From assembly GCA_938048185.1 (NCBI GenBank), contig CALIVT010000029.1:1-64000 (forward strand): DNA of 64,000 nucleotides. The letters are read 5' to 3'. The position numbers and the translations under genes are program-made. The DNA is from an uncultured Arenicella sp. Its GTDB lineage: Bacteria > Pseudomonadota > Gammaproteobacteria > Arenicellales > Arenicellaceae. This document shows, one piece after another, positions 17,575 through 26,683 of the stretch (position 1 is its first letter; every line of letters starts with the position of its first letter). Under the pieces are notes generated by a model, which worked only from the letters and a program-made list of their open reading frames with translations, did no database searches and was not told where the DNA came from.

Positions 17575-20379
17575 ATGAGAGGCGTGAAGTTGAGTACACT
17601 GCGTGCTATGACATTTCAACAAAAACTGTCTTACTGCATTGTTATTTTAATTTGTTTAGTTTGGCCGTGTATGAGTCATGGTCAGCTGCGCGATGCTGAC
17701 GAAGAGTTTTACTTTAACATTCCTCGCCTCTCGGCCGACAAAGCACTTACTCGATTTGCACGACAAGCCGACCTGACGTTGTTGTTCCCGTATAAAGAAG
17801 TAAAAGTGGTGAAGACGCGCCCATTGTATGGCCGCTACACCATCGAAAGCGGGCTGCAACAAATGCTAAGGGGTACTGGCATTCGAATAAGTGCGGGAGT
17901 TGGTACTGAAGATGAGCCTGAGAGTCTGACGAAAGACGTGCTGGGCCAATCACAACCACAAGAGGAGTTTGAAATGCATACCTTACAAAAAAAGTTAGTA
18001 CCGAGCATCATTACCCTGGCGATTGCCGGTGCAGGAATAAACGCTGTAAACGCTCAAGAAGAGGGCGCTGATCAGTTTGTAGAAGAAGTGTTGGTGCTTG
18101 GCAGTCGCAGCGCAAAAGCGAGGTCGGCTGCCGACTCACCTGTGCCGGTTGACGTCATAAGTGGAGAAGACTTTTCAGCACTTGGAAATGGAGCTGATAT
18201 CACTGATAACCTAACCGCACTGGTTCCTTCGTATACCGCAACACCGGCCACCGGTGACGGTAGCGCGTTTATTCGCCCGACTTCATTGCGCGGCATGTCG
18301 CCAGACCAAACCTTGATCTTAGTCAATGGTAAGCGTCGCCACCGTTCGTCATTAGTGCAATTTTTTGCTCCCGCCGCGGGTAATGGCTCGCACGGCGTTG
18401 ACGTGGGTATGATTCCAAGTGTTGGGCTAAAGAATATACAAGTTCTACGCGATGGTGCTGCGGCTCAATATGGCTCGGATGCGATAGCCGGCGTGATGAA
18501 CTTTGAACTTAATGATGCTGACGAAGGTGGGCATGTAGAAGTGACCTACGGTGAGTTTTACGAAGGTGAGAGCAGCTTGAAAGTGGCGGCTAACTTGGGC
18601 TTCAAGATAACCGAGAACGGTTTTTTGAACGCCAGTGTTGAATACAGTGATAACGATGCCTTGTCACGTGGCGTAATTCGTCCCGACGCGCAAGCTTTGG
18701 TCAATGCCGGTGCACAAGGCGTTGGAGCCGACTCCCCATTTGGTGATGCACCATTTACTCAGACTTGGGGGCGGCCAGAAACCCAAGCGTTGAGGTTTGC
18801 GTGGAATTCGGGCGTCGAGCTCGCTAACGGTGCTGAGCTATATTCGTTCGGTAACTATGCAGATACCGAAGGCCGTTATCGATTCTTTTATCGTAATTTA
18901 TCAAATTCAGCTGTTACTGGCACCTGTGCTCAAAACCCCAACTTACAGCTATGCAACGTTGGCTTCACCCCTTTTCTAGATGGTGAGCAAACGGATATGA
19001 GTTTTGTTAGTGGTATTCGTGGCGAATTCGCAGGCGGCACTACCTACGATTTTAGTGTGGGCTATGGTAAGAACGAGCTGGACTACTTTCTAAATAACAC
19101 GATTAACCCAAGCCTAGCGCTTCAGGCTGATGGCACGCCTGTGCAAGACTTTGATGTGGGTGGTTATGAGCAGGAAGAAATAAACTTGAATGTTGATTTC
19201 TCATCTCAATTAAGTGACTCATTGTCACTGTCTTATGGCGCAGAATGGCGCGAAGAAACTTGGACATCGTTGATCGGTGATGCGAACTCGGGCGTGGGGT
19301 CAGGGCCAAGCGGCTTCACCCCACCGACGCCACAGGATGCCGGCAAGTTTGATCGTAATAACTACGCTGCTTACCTGGATCTTGAACACGATATTAGTGA
19401 CCGATGGTTAATGCAATACGCTATTCGCTTTGAGGATTTTTCTGATTTTGGCACTACTACAAATGGCAAGATTGCGACGCGTTATAATGTGAGCGATGGG
19501 TTTGCTTTGCGTGGCGCGGTGTCTACTGGCTTTCATGCACCAACACCAGGACAGGCAAATATTTCGTCTGTTATTACCACCTTTGATGGCCGCACTGGCG
19601 ACTTGGTGTTAGAAGGTTTGGTGCCAGCGACCAGTGACTCTGCAATCGCTGCGGGTGGGCGTGAACTGGTGGAAGAAGAGTCGACTAATATCAGTATTGG
19701 CTTTACCAGCAGCCTGGGCAGTGCGTGGGACCTTACGGTCGACTACTATAGTGTTGAAGTTGATGACCGAATCTATCGCACCGGTGATATCCCAATTCCG
19801 GGCACACTCGATAACACTCTTTCGTTTTACACCAATGCGCTTGATATCGAGCACGAAGGTTTTGACGTTGTATTAAATGGGTCAATTGATTGGGGGCGAA
19901 CAAGCACGTCGGTTACTTTTGCCTATGCCCACAATGAAATTGATGTTACCGGACAGTCGCAAGTTCAAGGTCTGAACCCGGTGAGCGACGCGACCATCGA
20001 AGACATAGAAAATAACTATCCTGAAGACCGCTTTACGCTTACTACGAACACGTTCTTAAACGAGTCTTTTAGTCTATTGCTCAGGGCTAAGTATTTCGGT
20101 GATCACTTCGATGAGCGCGGAACAATTAACGGGCCACTGGGTAACCGCAGTGCAGAAATTGGTTCCACTGTTTATTTCGACGCTGAGCTAGGTTGGCAGC
20201 TTAACGACGGTTTCAAACTAGTACTCGGTGTTTCTAACATTTTTGACGAGTTCGTCGACGAGATTGAAAACGACGGCGTGTTCGCTAACCGGCAAAGTGT
20301 GGGTTTGCAATTTCCGCGTCGCACAGTTGCTAACTATGAAGGCGGCTCTTGGTATCTAAAAGGTGTTTATAACTTTTAG
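17575..20379 (+). CDS. TonB-dependent outer-membrane receptor with STN signalling domain and an internal second start and signal peptide
   Basis: A 934-residue receptor. Residues about 12-36 form a first signal peptide; 45-110 are an STN domain (FNIPRLSADKALTRFARQ, SGLQQMLRGTGI) that talks to FecR. A plug follows from about 175 (ISGEDFSALG, LILVNGKRRH, QVLRDGAAAQYGSDAIAGV), and the 22-strand barrel ends in the terminal Phe of GGSWYLKGVYNF. Unusually, residues 134-160 read as a second complete signal peptide (MHTLQKKLVPSIITLAIAG, cleavage after NAVNA). Its Met codon at 17974 has AGAGGAG six bases upstream, so a shorter receptor lacking STN could be made from the same gene. The first start at 17575 has no clear ribosome binding site; ATG 17608 or TTG 17590 are alternatives. 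Substrate unknown; the downstream genes hint at amino acids or peptides rather than iron. Confidence 0.92.
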   Translation: MRGVKLSTLRAMTFQQKLSYCIVILICLVWPCMSHGQLRDADEEFYFNIPRLSADKALTRFARQADLTLLFPYKEVKVVKTRPLYGRYTIESGLQQMLRGTGIRISAGVGTEDEPESLTKDVLGQSQPQEEFEMHTLQKKLVPSIITLAIAGAGINAVNAQEEGADQFVEEVLVLGSRSAKARSAADSPVPVDVISGEDFSALGNGADITDNLTALVPSYTATPATGDGSAFIRPTSLRGMSPDQTLILVNGKRRHRSSLVQFFAPAAGNGSHGVDVGMIPSVGLKNIQVLRDGAAAQYGSDAIAGVMNFELNDADEGGHVEVTYGEFYEGESSLKVAANLGFKITENGFLNASVEYSDNDALSRGVIRPDAQALVNAGAQGVGADSPFGDAPFTQTWGRPETQALRFAWNSGVELANGAELYSFGNYADTEGRYRFFYRNLSNSAVTGTCAQNPNLQLCNVGFTPFLDGEQTDMSFVSGIRGEFAGGTTYDFSVGYGKNELDYFLNNTINPSLALQADGTPVQDFDVGGYEQEEINLNVDFSSQLSDSLSLSYGAEWREETWTSLIGDANSGVGSGPSGFTPPTPQDAGKFDRNNYAAYLDLEHDISDRWLMQYAIRFEDFSDFGTTTNGKIATRYNVSDGFALRGAVSTGFHAPTPGQANISSVITTFDGRTGDLVLEGLVPATSDSAIAAGGRELVEEESTNISIGFTSSLGSAWDLTVDYYSVEVDDRIYRTGDIPIPGTLDNTLSFYTNALDIEHEGFDVVLNGSIDWGRTSTSVTFAYAHNEIDVTGQSQVQGLNPVSDATIEDIENNYPEDRFTLTTNTFLNESFSLLLRAKYFGDHFDERGTINGPLGNRSAEIGSTVYFDAELGWQLNDGFKLVLGVSNIFDEFVDEIENDGVFANRQSVGLQFPRRTVANYEGGSWYLKGVYNF
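17961..17976 (+). promoter_or_regulatory. Internal ribosome binding site and start codon inside the receptor gene
   Basis: AGAGGAG at 17961-17967 lies six bases before ATG 17974-17976, in frame with the receptor (codon 134) and directly preceding a canonical signal peptide. The site is stronger than anything preceding the long-form start at 17575. Confidence 0.65.
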
Positions 20380-20423
20380 TTACTTCTGCCATTAATCGTT
20401 AAAATTTGATTTTATTTCTTTTG

Positions 20424-20458
20424 GCCCGTTAGCAATTAACTGTTAACGGGCTTTTTTT
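20424..20458 (+). terminator. Intrinsic terminator after the TonB receptor
   Basis: GCCCGTTA (20424-20431) pairs with TAACGGGC (20444-20451), followed by seven T. It separates the receptor gene from the aminotransferase gene starting 18 bp later. Confidence 0.85.
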
Positions 20459-20476
20459 ATCCTACCTTACTTAACT

Positions 20477-21784
20477 ATGAATACGCTCTTATTTAATTCT
20501 ACGTTTGAGGGCTTAGCGCCTTCGTCTACACTCTTTATCAACGAGACAGTCAACCGTTTATGGCGGCAGGGCGAGCAGGTTTTCCACATGGGTTTTGGAG
20601 AGTCACGCTTCGATGTTCAGCCGCGCTTAAAGTCGGCGCTTGCGACGCACGCCGATAAGAAAAGTTATTTGCCCGCCCGAGGTTTGCCGGAGCTCGTGTC
20701 GACGGTCGCCTTCTACTACTCTAAGAAGCTCGGCCTTGATTTTAAGTCGTCGCAGGTGCTTATTGGGCCGGGCAGTAAGTCTTTGATATACGGGCTGCAG
20801 ATGATTTTAGATGCCGATGTGTTTTTGCCATCACCATCGTGGGTGAGTTATGGGCCCCAAGCCGAGCTGTTAGGCAATAGTTACCACTATATTCGATCAA
20901 GTCCCGACGACAATTATCGCCTGGATATCGAGGCGTTGGACGAGTTGGTGCAGACATCTGACAAGCCGTGCAAGTTGCTGATCATCAACAGTCCCAATAA
21001 TCCTACCGGTGAAGTCATGAGCGCCGAATTTCTTGAAGAGCTGGCCGCGTATTGCCGTCGAAATAACATATGGGTGCTCAGCGACGAAATTTATTTTGAG
21101 GTATGTCATGGCGAAATAGAGCATATATCCATTGCGAAGTACTACCCCGAGGGCACTTTTGTGTTGGGTGGGCTTAGCAAGCATCTGTCGATCGGTGGTT
21201 GGCGCTTAGGCGTCGCGATTCTGCCGGACTCTGATCAGGGTAAGCAGATAATGCAAAAAATGGCTGTCTTTGCCAGTGAGACGTGGTCAGGTGTCTCCTC
21301 ACCAATTCAGTATGCAGCAATCGAAGCCTATTCACTGCACGCAGATGTAGAACAGTACGTAAGCGACTGCCGAGCGATACACGGCATTCGCACTCGGTAC
21401 ATTCGCGCGGCGCTTGATACGCTGGGTATCCGTTGTACCAGCGCGCAGGGCGGTTTTTATATCGCCGCCAATTTTGACGGGTATCAAACCAGCTTGTTGC
21501 GGCTCAATATAAAAACGTCAGCGGACCTCGCTGCCTATTTGCTCGATAAGTATCGGATTGCAAGCTTGCCCGGCAGTGACTTTGGGCTGCCTGAAAATAC
21601 GCAGACTCTGCGGTTATCAACGTCATATCTCGACATGGAAACTGAATTTGACCCACAACGAATTTTTACCTTGTATAAAAGTGGTATTGACGTTAAAAGT
21701 CTAATGTCGATTGACAATCATCCAGCTACCCACGCGGCGCTGAACGCTTTTGCTCAATTTATGGACACAATAAGAAAGACGTAA
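20477..21784 (+). CDS. PLP-dependent aminotransferase, class I/II
   Basis: A 435-residue fold-type I enzyme. Seen are GPGSKSLIYGLQ (phosphate loop), LIINSPNNPTGEV with the PLP-contacting Asn, VLSDEIYFEV, the Schiff-base lysine in LGGLSKHLSIGGWRLG, and the C-terminal LRLSTSY arginine. It is longer than standard aspartate aminotransferases, with extra C-terminal residues. It lies 36 bp upstream of the glutamate-dehydrogenase-family gene on the same strand, an arrangement that would couple transamination with regeneration of 2-oxoglutarate. No strong ribosome binding site precedes ATG 20477. Amino-acid specificity is unknown. Confidence 0.88.
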   Translation: MNTLLFNSTFEGLAPSSTLFINETVNRLWRQGEQVFHMGFGESRFDVQPRLKSALATHADKKSYLPARGLPELVSTVAFYYSKKLGLDFKSSQVLIGPGSKSLIYGLQMILDADVFLPSPSWVSYGPQAELLGNSYHYIRSSPDDNYRLDIEALDELVQTSDKPCKLLIINSPNNPTGEVMSAEFLEELAAYCRRNNIWVLSDEIYFEVCHGEIEHISIAKYYPEGTFVLGGLSKHLSIGGWRLGVAILPDSDQGKQIMQKMAVFASETWSGVSSPIQYAAIEAYSLHADVEQYVSDCRAIHGIRTRYIRAALDTLGIRCTSAQGGFYIAANFDGYQTSLLRLNIKTSADLAAYLLDKYRIASLPGSDFGLPENTQTLRLSTSYLDMETEFDPQRIFTLYKSGIDVKSLMSIDNHPATHAALNAFAQFMDTIRKT

Positions 21785-21820
21785 ACCACGAAAATTTTTC
21801 ATCTTATCTGAGGAGGAGAG

Positions 21821-23227
21821 ATGAGCCAACAAACCGAAACTTTTCTATCATCAGTCGAAAGAATGTTTGACCAAGCCGCTGACTTAGTGGGCGTTTCTGA
21901 TGGTCTGCGACATAAAATCAAAGTCGCTAATTCTACCTATACTGTGCGCTTTGGCGTGCGTTTGCGCAATCGTCTTTATACGTTCACGGGTTATCGTTCG
22001 GTTCACTCCGAGCACCGTGAACCGGTAAAAGGCGGCATACGTTATTCACCCCATGCCGACCAAGACGAGGTCGAAGCTTTAGCCGCATTGATGACGTATA
22101 AATGCGCGCTGGTTGAAGCACCATTTGGTGGTTCCAAGGGCGCTCTGGTGATCGACCCAAACGAATGGGAAGAACATGAACTCGAACGCATAACTCGTCG
22201 CTTTACGCAGGAGTTAGCAAAACGGTCTTTGATTAGTCCTGCGCAAAATGTACCTGCGCCGGATATGGGCACAGGTGAACGCGAAATGGCCTGGATGGCA
22301 GATGAATACAAGCGTCTATATCCGTCGGATTTAAACAGTTGGGGCTGTGTGACTGGCAAGCCAGTCAGTAAAGGCGGTATTCGGGGTCGGGTAGAGGCGA
22401 CCGGACGCGGTATTCAGTATGCTTTGCAAGAGGCATTCCGCCACCCAACGGATATCGAATTTGCTGGTTTGTCGGGCACACTCGCTGGCAAGCGCATTGT
22501 CGTGCAAGGGCTCGGGAACGTGGGTTTTCACGCGTCACATTTCTTGTCGCAAGAAGACGACTCGATCATCGTGGGTGTGCTCGAGCGCGATGGTGCTGTT
22601 TTTGATGAGCGCGGTATCGATGTTCAAGCCCTACAAAGACATATTGTTGAGACCGGTGGGGTTACGGGGTATTCGGGCTACGTGGAAGACTCCGAGCGCG
22701 TGCTAACCGCTGATTGCGATATCTTTATTCCAGCCGCAATGGAGGGTGTTATTACCAAAGATAACGCCAACGACATTAAAGCCAAGATCATTATTGAGGC
22801 CGCTAATGGCCCAATAACTTTCACTGCAAATGAAATGCTGCGTGATCGTGGTTGCCTAATTATTCCCGATCTTTATGCTAACGCGGGCGGTGTTACGGTA
22901 TCGTATTTTGAGTGGGTAAAGAACATTGGTCATATTCGTTTTGGTCGAATGCAGCGCCGCCAGCATGAAAGCCAAACGTTAAAAATGGTCGACGCTATTG
23001 AGGAAATGGTCGGGGCTAAATTCCCCGAGAAGCATTTAGCAAAGATTATTGAGGGGCCAACTGAGCTCGATCTAGTGCGCTCAGGCTTAGACGATGTGAT
23101 GCGCGAAGGCTATCAAGTTATCAGTGCCAAATGGCACAGTGATGATCGGATTCCAGACTTGCGGACCGCAGCGATGATGATTGCTTTAGAGCGAATTCAG
23201 GATTCGTATAAATCGTTAGGAATTTAG
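21821..23227 (+). CDS. Glu/Leu/Phe/Val dehydrogenase family enzyme, probably glutamate dehydrogenase
   Basis: A 468-residue amino-acid dehydrogenase. The substrate domain shows GGIRYSPHADQDEVEALAAL, MTYKCALVEAPFGGSKGAL (catalytic and substrate lysines) and NVPAPDMGTGEREM; the Rossmann domain begins with VVQGLGNVGFHASHFL, and AANGPIT and PDLYANAGGVTVSYFEW follow. These are the features of hexameric glutamate dehydrogenases that deaminate glutamate to 2-oxoglutarate and ammonium. GAGGAGAG precedes the ATG. It is paired with an aminotransferase and faces a dicarboxylate/amino-acid symporter, which supports amino-acid catabolism. Cofactor preference is not readable with confidence, and a branched-chain dehydrogenase cannot be fully excluded. 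Confidence 0.92.
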   Translation: MSQQTETFLSSVERMFDQAADLVGVSDGLRHKIKVANSTYTVRFGVRLRNRLYTFTGYRSVHSEHREPVKGGIRYSPHADQDEVEALAALMTYKCALVEAPFGGSKGALVIDPNEWEEHELERITRRFTQELAKRSLISPAQNVPAPDMGTGEREMAWMADEYKRLYPSDLNSWGCVTGKPVSKGGIRGRVEATGRGIQYALQEAFRHPTDIEFAGLSGTLAGKRIVVQGLGNVGFHASHFLSQEDDSIIVGVLERDGAVFDERGIDVQALQRHIVETGGVTGYSGYVEDSERVLTADCDIFIPAAMEGVITKDNANDIKAKIIIEAANGPITFTANEMLRDRGCLIIPDLYANAGGVTVSYFEWVKNIGHIRFGRMQRRQHESQTLKMVDAIEEMVGAKFPEKHLAKIIEGPTELDLVRSGLDDVMREGYQVISAKWHSDDRIPDLRTAAMMIALERIQDSYKSLGI

Positions 23228-23260
23228 TATTCCGGTATTTCATTAGCTAAACCAGCTACT

Positions 23261-23297
23261 AAAAAACGCGTTGAACCTTTGGCTCAACGCGTTTTTT
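23261..23297. terminator. Bidirectional intrinsic terminator
   Basis: AAAAAACGCGTTGA pairs with TCAACGCGTTTTTT around a nine-base loop, giving A/T flanks on both strands. It serves the dehydrogenase gene (+) and the convergent symporter gene (-). Confidence 0.9.
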
Positions 23298-23334
23298 ATT
23301 GCGTACATTCTATATAAGTAAGCGGTGCGTTTTA

Positions 23335-24633
23335 CTATGTGCCGTGTTTTTCAAACTCCTCAAGGTGCAGTTCGTGTACTTCGCCAATATTTGGATCGTT
23401 GTACACCGTTAAGTCCATTTTACCTTCGCTTTTAGCGATAATGGATGTGACAACCGCGTCCCCCGTGACATTTACCGCCGTGCGCGTCATATCAACAATC
23501 CGATCAACACCCATGATGATGCCGATGGCCGCTATCGGTAAACCGACCTGCTCGAAAACCAGGGTCAGCATAACCAAGCCAACCGCTGGTACTGCTGCAG
23601 TACCAATGGATGCAAGCACCGCCGTCAATACAATTGTGACATAGCCTGCCATGCCTAACTCAATTCCGTAGAGGTTGGCAACGAACACGGTTGCGACGCC
23701 TTGCATGATGGCAGTGCCATCCATATTAATTGTGGCACCGAATGGTACGGTAAACGAGGAAACCGCGCGATCAACGCCAAAGCGCTCCTGCATTGTGCGC
23801 ATCGTCACTGGAATGGTCGCGCCGGAACTCGAGGTGCTGAACGCGAATATTTGAGCCGCACGTATTTTCTTTATGAACATGCCGACGTTTAAGCCCGTGA
23901 AGACTTTGAATATAAGCATTTGGGTTACAAACGCGTGTATTAATAGTGCCGCCATAACAACGATGAAATAGCCGCTCAAACGAACCACAAGGTCTACGCC
24001 CAGCTCTGCAATTGCTTTTGCTACGAGGCAAAATACAGCGTACGGAGCGAACACCATCACCATCTCAACCATCTGCATAAATATACTGTTGAGTTGTTCG
24101 ATGATGCTAATTAGTGCTTTACTCTCTTTCTGTTTTATCAGCAACGCTATTCCAAAGAAGATAGCAAAGAAAATAATCGCCAGCATTTCGCCGTTGCTCA
24201 TCGCCGCAATGATGTTCTTAGGAACAACGCCGATGATGATTTCTACGGTGCTTTTCGCTGCTTGTTTGCCCTCAAACGCTTGATCAGCGGTAATGTCTAA
24301 GCCTTCACCAATACCCGCTAGAGCGGCCAAGCCAATCCCGACAGATATGGCGATAGCGGTAGTGGCAATGTATAACACCACCGCTTTGGAACCCACTTTA
24401 CCAAGTAGGCGAATGTCGCCGATACCAACGATACCTGGAATCAAAGAAAAAAGTACTAACGGCACTACCAGCATTTGCAGGGCATTAAAAAACAGTTTAC
24501 CCGCGACATGAAAGAGGCCATTAATCAGGTAAGTGTCGACCCAAGCTATCGAGCCAGCGCCACTGAAATTAATAGCTAAGCCAATACAGATGCCTAAGCC
24601 GAGTGCGAGTAAAACCTTATTTGCAAGATTCAT
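23335..24633 (-). CDS. Dicarboxylate/amino acid:cation symporter (DAACS family)
   Basis: A 432-residue inner-membrane protein of the GltP/GltT/DctA family. The two diagnostic segments are present: a serine-rich hairpin FSTSSSGATIPVTM and the FGATINMDGTAIMQG helix that coordinates sodium or protons and substrate; the C-terminal DRIVDMTRTAVNVTGDAV motif provides the substrate aspartate/arginine contacts. About eight TM helices plus two re-entrant hairpins are expected. AAGGTAA precedes the ATG. Imports glutamate, aspartate or C4-dicarboxylates; its position opposite the dehydrogenase gene favours an amino acid. Confidence 0.94.
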   Translation of the reverse strand: MNLANKVLLALGLGICIGLAINFSGAGSIAWVDTYLINGLFHVAGKLFFNALQMLVVPLVLFSLIPGIVGIGDIRLLGKVGSKAVVLYIATTAIAISVGIGLAALAGIGEGLDITADQAFEGKQAAKSTVEIIIGVVPKNIIAAMSNGEMLAIIFFAIFFGIALLIKQKESKALISIIEQLNSIFMQMVEMVMVFAPYAVFCLVAKAIAELGVDLVVRLSGYFIVVMAALLIHAFVTQMLIFKVFTGLNVGMFIKKIRAAQIFAFSTSSSGATIPVTMRTMQERFGVDRAVSSFTVPFGATINMDGTAIMQGVATVFVANLYGIELGMAGYVTIVLTAVLASIGTAAVPAVGLVMLTLVFEQVGLPIAAIGIIMGVDRIVDMTRTAVNVTGDAVVTSIIAKSEGKMDLTVYNDPNIGEVHELHLEEFEKHGT

Positions 24634-24780
24634 AGTTACCTTGTGTATCGATTAATAGTTTAACGCTGCCAGCGCAGGCAAGCCTCGCAGCGTTTAGACG
24701 ATGCTAACTTAAAAGAGTAGTGACCGCCAACAATCCACTACTTCGGGTTTCGGCTGAGTTGAAAGGAAACTTGTGCAGAC

Positions 24781-24810
24781 AAAAAAAAGCCACCCGAGTA
24801 GGTGGCTTTT
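24781..24810. terminator. Intrinsic terminator of the DUF937 gene
   Basis: On the minus strand AAAAGCCACC and GGGTGGCTTTT pair closely around a short loop, followed by a T8 run, 22 bp after the stop codon of the leftward gene at 24832. Confidence 0.88.
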
Positions 24811-24831
24811 AGAGTGGTGATACGAGGATGC

Positions 24832-25263
24832 TTATTTCAAGAATTTACTCGCCATGCCGGCTAAGCCACTTAGGCCGCCAACGGAGTCAAGCAAACTGCC
24901 GCCGCTTGAAGATTTATCGATTACTTGTGGCAGCATATCCTGCAGGCCGCGAAGCAAGTCATTCTGGTCAGCACCTAAGGCATCAGCTGCTTGGGCGACC
25001 TTATCGGACCCCAGCATGCTGGTAATTTGGTCGCGAGAAATGTGTTCGTTGTCACCATCGCCTAACCATGATTGAGCGATGTCACCCAAACCATTGCTTT
25101 GCAGATTGCCGACGATTGAGCCTAGATCAATCCCAGAACCACCTGAATTGCCCGAGCCGCCTAACAGGCCGCCTATGACAGATTCGATCATATTGTTATC
25201 GGTATTGGCACTGCCCCCTAATTTCGACGCTAAAAGTTGCGTCGCTAATTTCATCATATCCAT
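24832..25263 (-). CDS. DUF937 (YidB-like) protein
   Basis: A 143-residue Gly/Ser-rich protein. It contains the DUF937 pattern: helices with GLLGGSGNSGGSGIDLGSIV, the GLGDIAQSWLGDGDNEHIS block with the family's W-LG-G-N signature, and IGSDKVAQAADALGADQNDL followed by LLRGLQDMLPQVID. The start at 25263 is chosen because GAGGAT lies seven bases upstream and homologues begin close to this point; an open frame continues to 25380 but lacks a ribosome binding site. The function of YidB-like proteins is not well established. Single-gene unit. Confidence 0.85.
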   Translation of the reverse strand: MDMMKLATQLLASKLGGSANTDNNMIESVIGGLLGGSGNSGGSGIDLGSIVGNLQSNGLGDIAQSWLGDGDNEHISRDQITSMLGSDKVAQAADALGADQNDLLRGLQDMLPQVIDKSSSGGSLLDSVGGLSGLAGMASKFLK

Positions 25264-25471
25264 GCTATATCCTCGTAATAAGTGATGGTGAATTCGGTTC
25301 TGAAAACTCAAAACCATATTCAGTATGCCGCCCCAAACTGAAAATGCAATTAAATTGCCAGTTTGGCTACAAAACTTCACAATTTAGGTGGTGGAATGTC
25401 CAGTGAAAACATTACTCGAAAAGCGTTGAAACCATTGAAACTGTTTGATATTGTCGCGCTCCTAGATTTAT

Positions 25472-25548
25472 AGACGCGTAGCTCAGTTGGTTAGAGCACC
25501 ACCTTGACATGGTGGGGGTCGGTGGTTCGAATCCACTCGCGTCTACCA
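25472..25548 (+). tRNA. tRNA-Val (anticodon GAC)
   Basis: Acceptor arm AGACGCG (25472) pairs with CGCGTCT before A-CCA (encoded, ending 25548). The D-arm reads GCTCAGTTGGTTAGAGC, the anticodon loop CTTGACA gives GAC, and the T-arm is GGTTCGAATCC. 77 nt, canonical. It occupies the place upstream of infC where many gammaproteobacteria carry thrS. Confidence 0.97.
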
Positions 25549-25752
25549 GTTTTCATGAATGGCGCTAAATGTTTTCATTTTGCGCCATTTATCGTTGTTT
25601 TTATTAGCTTTTATGGCTTTTATTAGGCAGCAGCTATTGAGCGAGCCGTGATTAACTCTTAAACTCACTGGCCGAATAGCATTAATGCTGGTGGCTTATT
25701 CAATTTTTTTAAGCCGTCAGCCTATTTTGAACGAATAAATGAGGTTTTCACC

Positions 25753-26271
25753 ATAGCCATTAAGAAAAAGCAGCGCCTGAACGATAATATTACGGCGCCA
25801 ACGATTCGACTGATTGATCAAAACGGCGAGCAAGCCGGCATCGTAGATCGCGCTGTAGCGCTTGAAATGGCGGCCAGCGCCGGTATGGACTTGGTGGAAA
25901 TATCGCCAAATGCGGATCCTCCAGTATGTCGAATAATGGACCATGGTAAGTTTTTGTATGAAGACAGCAAGCGCAAAGCCGCTGCTCGTAAGAACCAGAA
26001 ACAGACGCAAGTTAAAGAAATTAAATTTCGACCGGGCACTGATATTGGCGATTACAATATTAAACTTGGTAAACTGAAACAGTTTCTTGAGAACGGCGAT
26101 AAAACGAAAGTAACCATTCGTTTTAGAGGTCGTGAAATGGCCCATAAACAGTTGGGAATTGCTTTGTTGAAGCGCGTTGAGACCGATTTGGTCGAACACG
26201 GTGCGGTTGAGCAATTTCCGAAACTAGAAGGTCGCCAAATGGTGATGGTGTTAGGGCCGCTTAAAAAATAA
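25753..26271 (+). CDS. infC: Translation initiation factor IF-3, AUA start codon
   Basis: A 172-residue IF-3. The N-domain begins [14 protein letters not shown] and contains [20 protein letters not shown] and the linker [12 protein letters not shown]; the C-domain has [19 protein letters not shown] and [13 protein letters not shown]. The first ATG in frame (25867) lies inside the N-domain, so it cannot be the true start. ATA at 25753 lies eight bases after GAGG (25741-25744); ATT at 25759 is the alternative. infC of enterobacteria uses AUU for autogenous discrimination by IF-3, and a rare AUA would serve the same purpose here. First gene of the infC-rpmI-rplT-pheST-ihfA cluster. Confidence 0.95.
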   Translation: MAIKKKQRLNDNITAPTIRLIDQNGEQAGIVDRAVALEMAASAGMDLVEISPNADPPVCRIMDHGKFLYEDSKRKAAARKNQKQTQVKEIKFRPGTDIGDYNIKLGKLKQFLENGDKTKVTIRFRGREMAHKQLGIALLKRVETDLVEHGAVEQFPKLEGRQMVMVLGPLKK

Positions 26272-26683
26272 GTTAAGTTGATCAGAATTTTAACTTAATG
26301 ATTTTGTAGTACGTTTGAGGTAGAGAATTTACTCGATACAGAGACTAAAGGGCTGGCACTTTTGTGTTGCCTTCTAGACGCAGATAGAGATTTTGAGTTA
26401 AGTAAGCACTTAATTCATAGACTCAAAGTTGATGTGGCTTCACATTGGCTTTGACAAACCGGGCCGATTTTTATGGTAGGTACGTGTTAGGCAGTAGCCT
26501 TTTATCGATAAGCACTTAAAATGTGCGCCTATTTTAAGAATTGTGAGCTCACAAGGCCTGATTGAAGTACAACTTTTAAACTTCTTTCGGGGTTAGATTA
26601 ACGGCAATAGGCTTGAACCAAAAAGACCTCAAAGGGTCTCGAACTATTCAAGCTTTAAACAGTGCTCTGCACTTGAGGAAATC
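26272..26683 (+). promoter_or_regulatory. Long structured leader upstream of rpmI (probable L20-type control region)
   Basis: 412 bp without a gene between infC and rpmI. Near-perfect stems are visible: TGAGTTAAGT (26394-26403) with ACTTAATTCA (26408-26417, one G-U), an outer stem AGGCTTGAA (26609-26617) with TTCAAGCTT (26647-26655), and inside it AGACC/GGTCT (26624-26639). In E. coli ribosomal protein L20 binds upstream of rpmI and blocks translation of rpmI-rplT; an equivalent here is inferred from position, not from a recognised motif. Confidence 0.5.
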
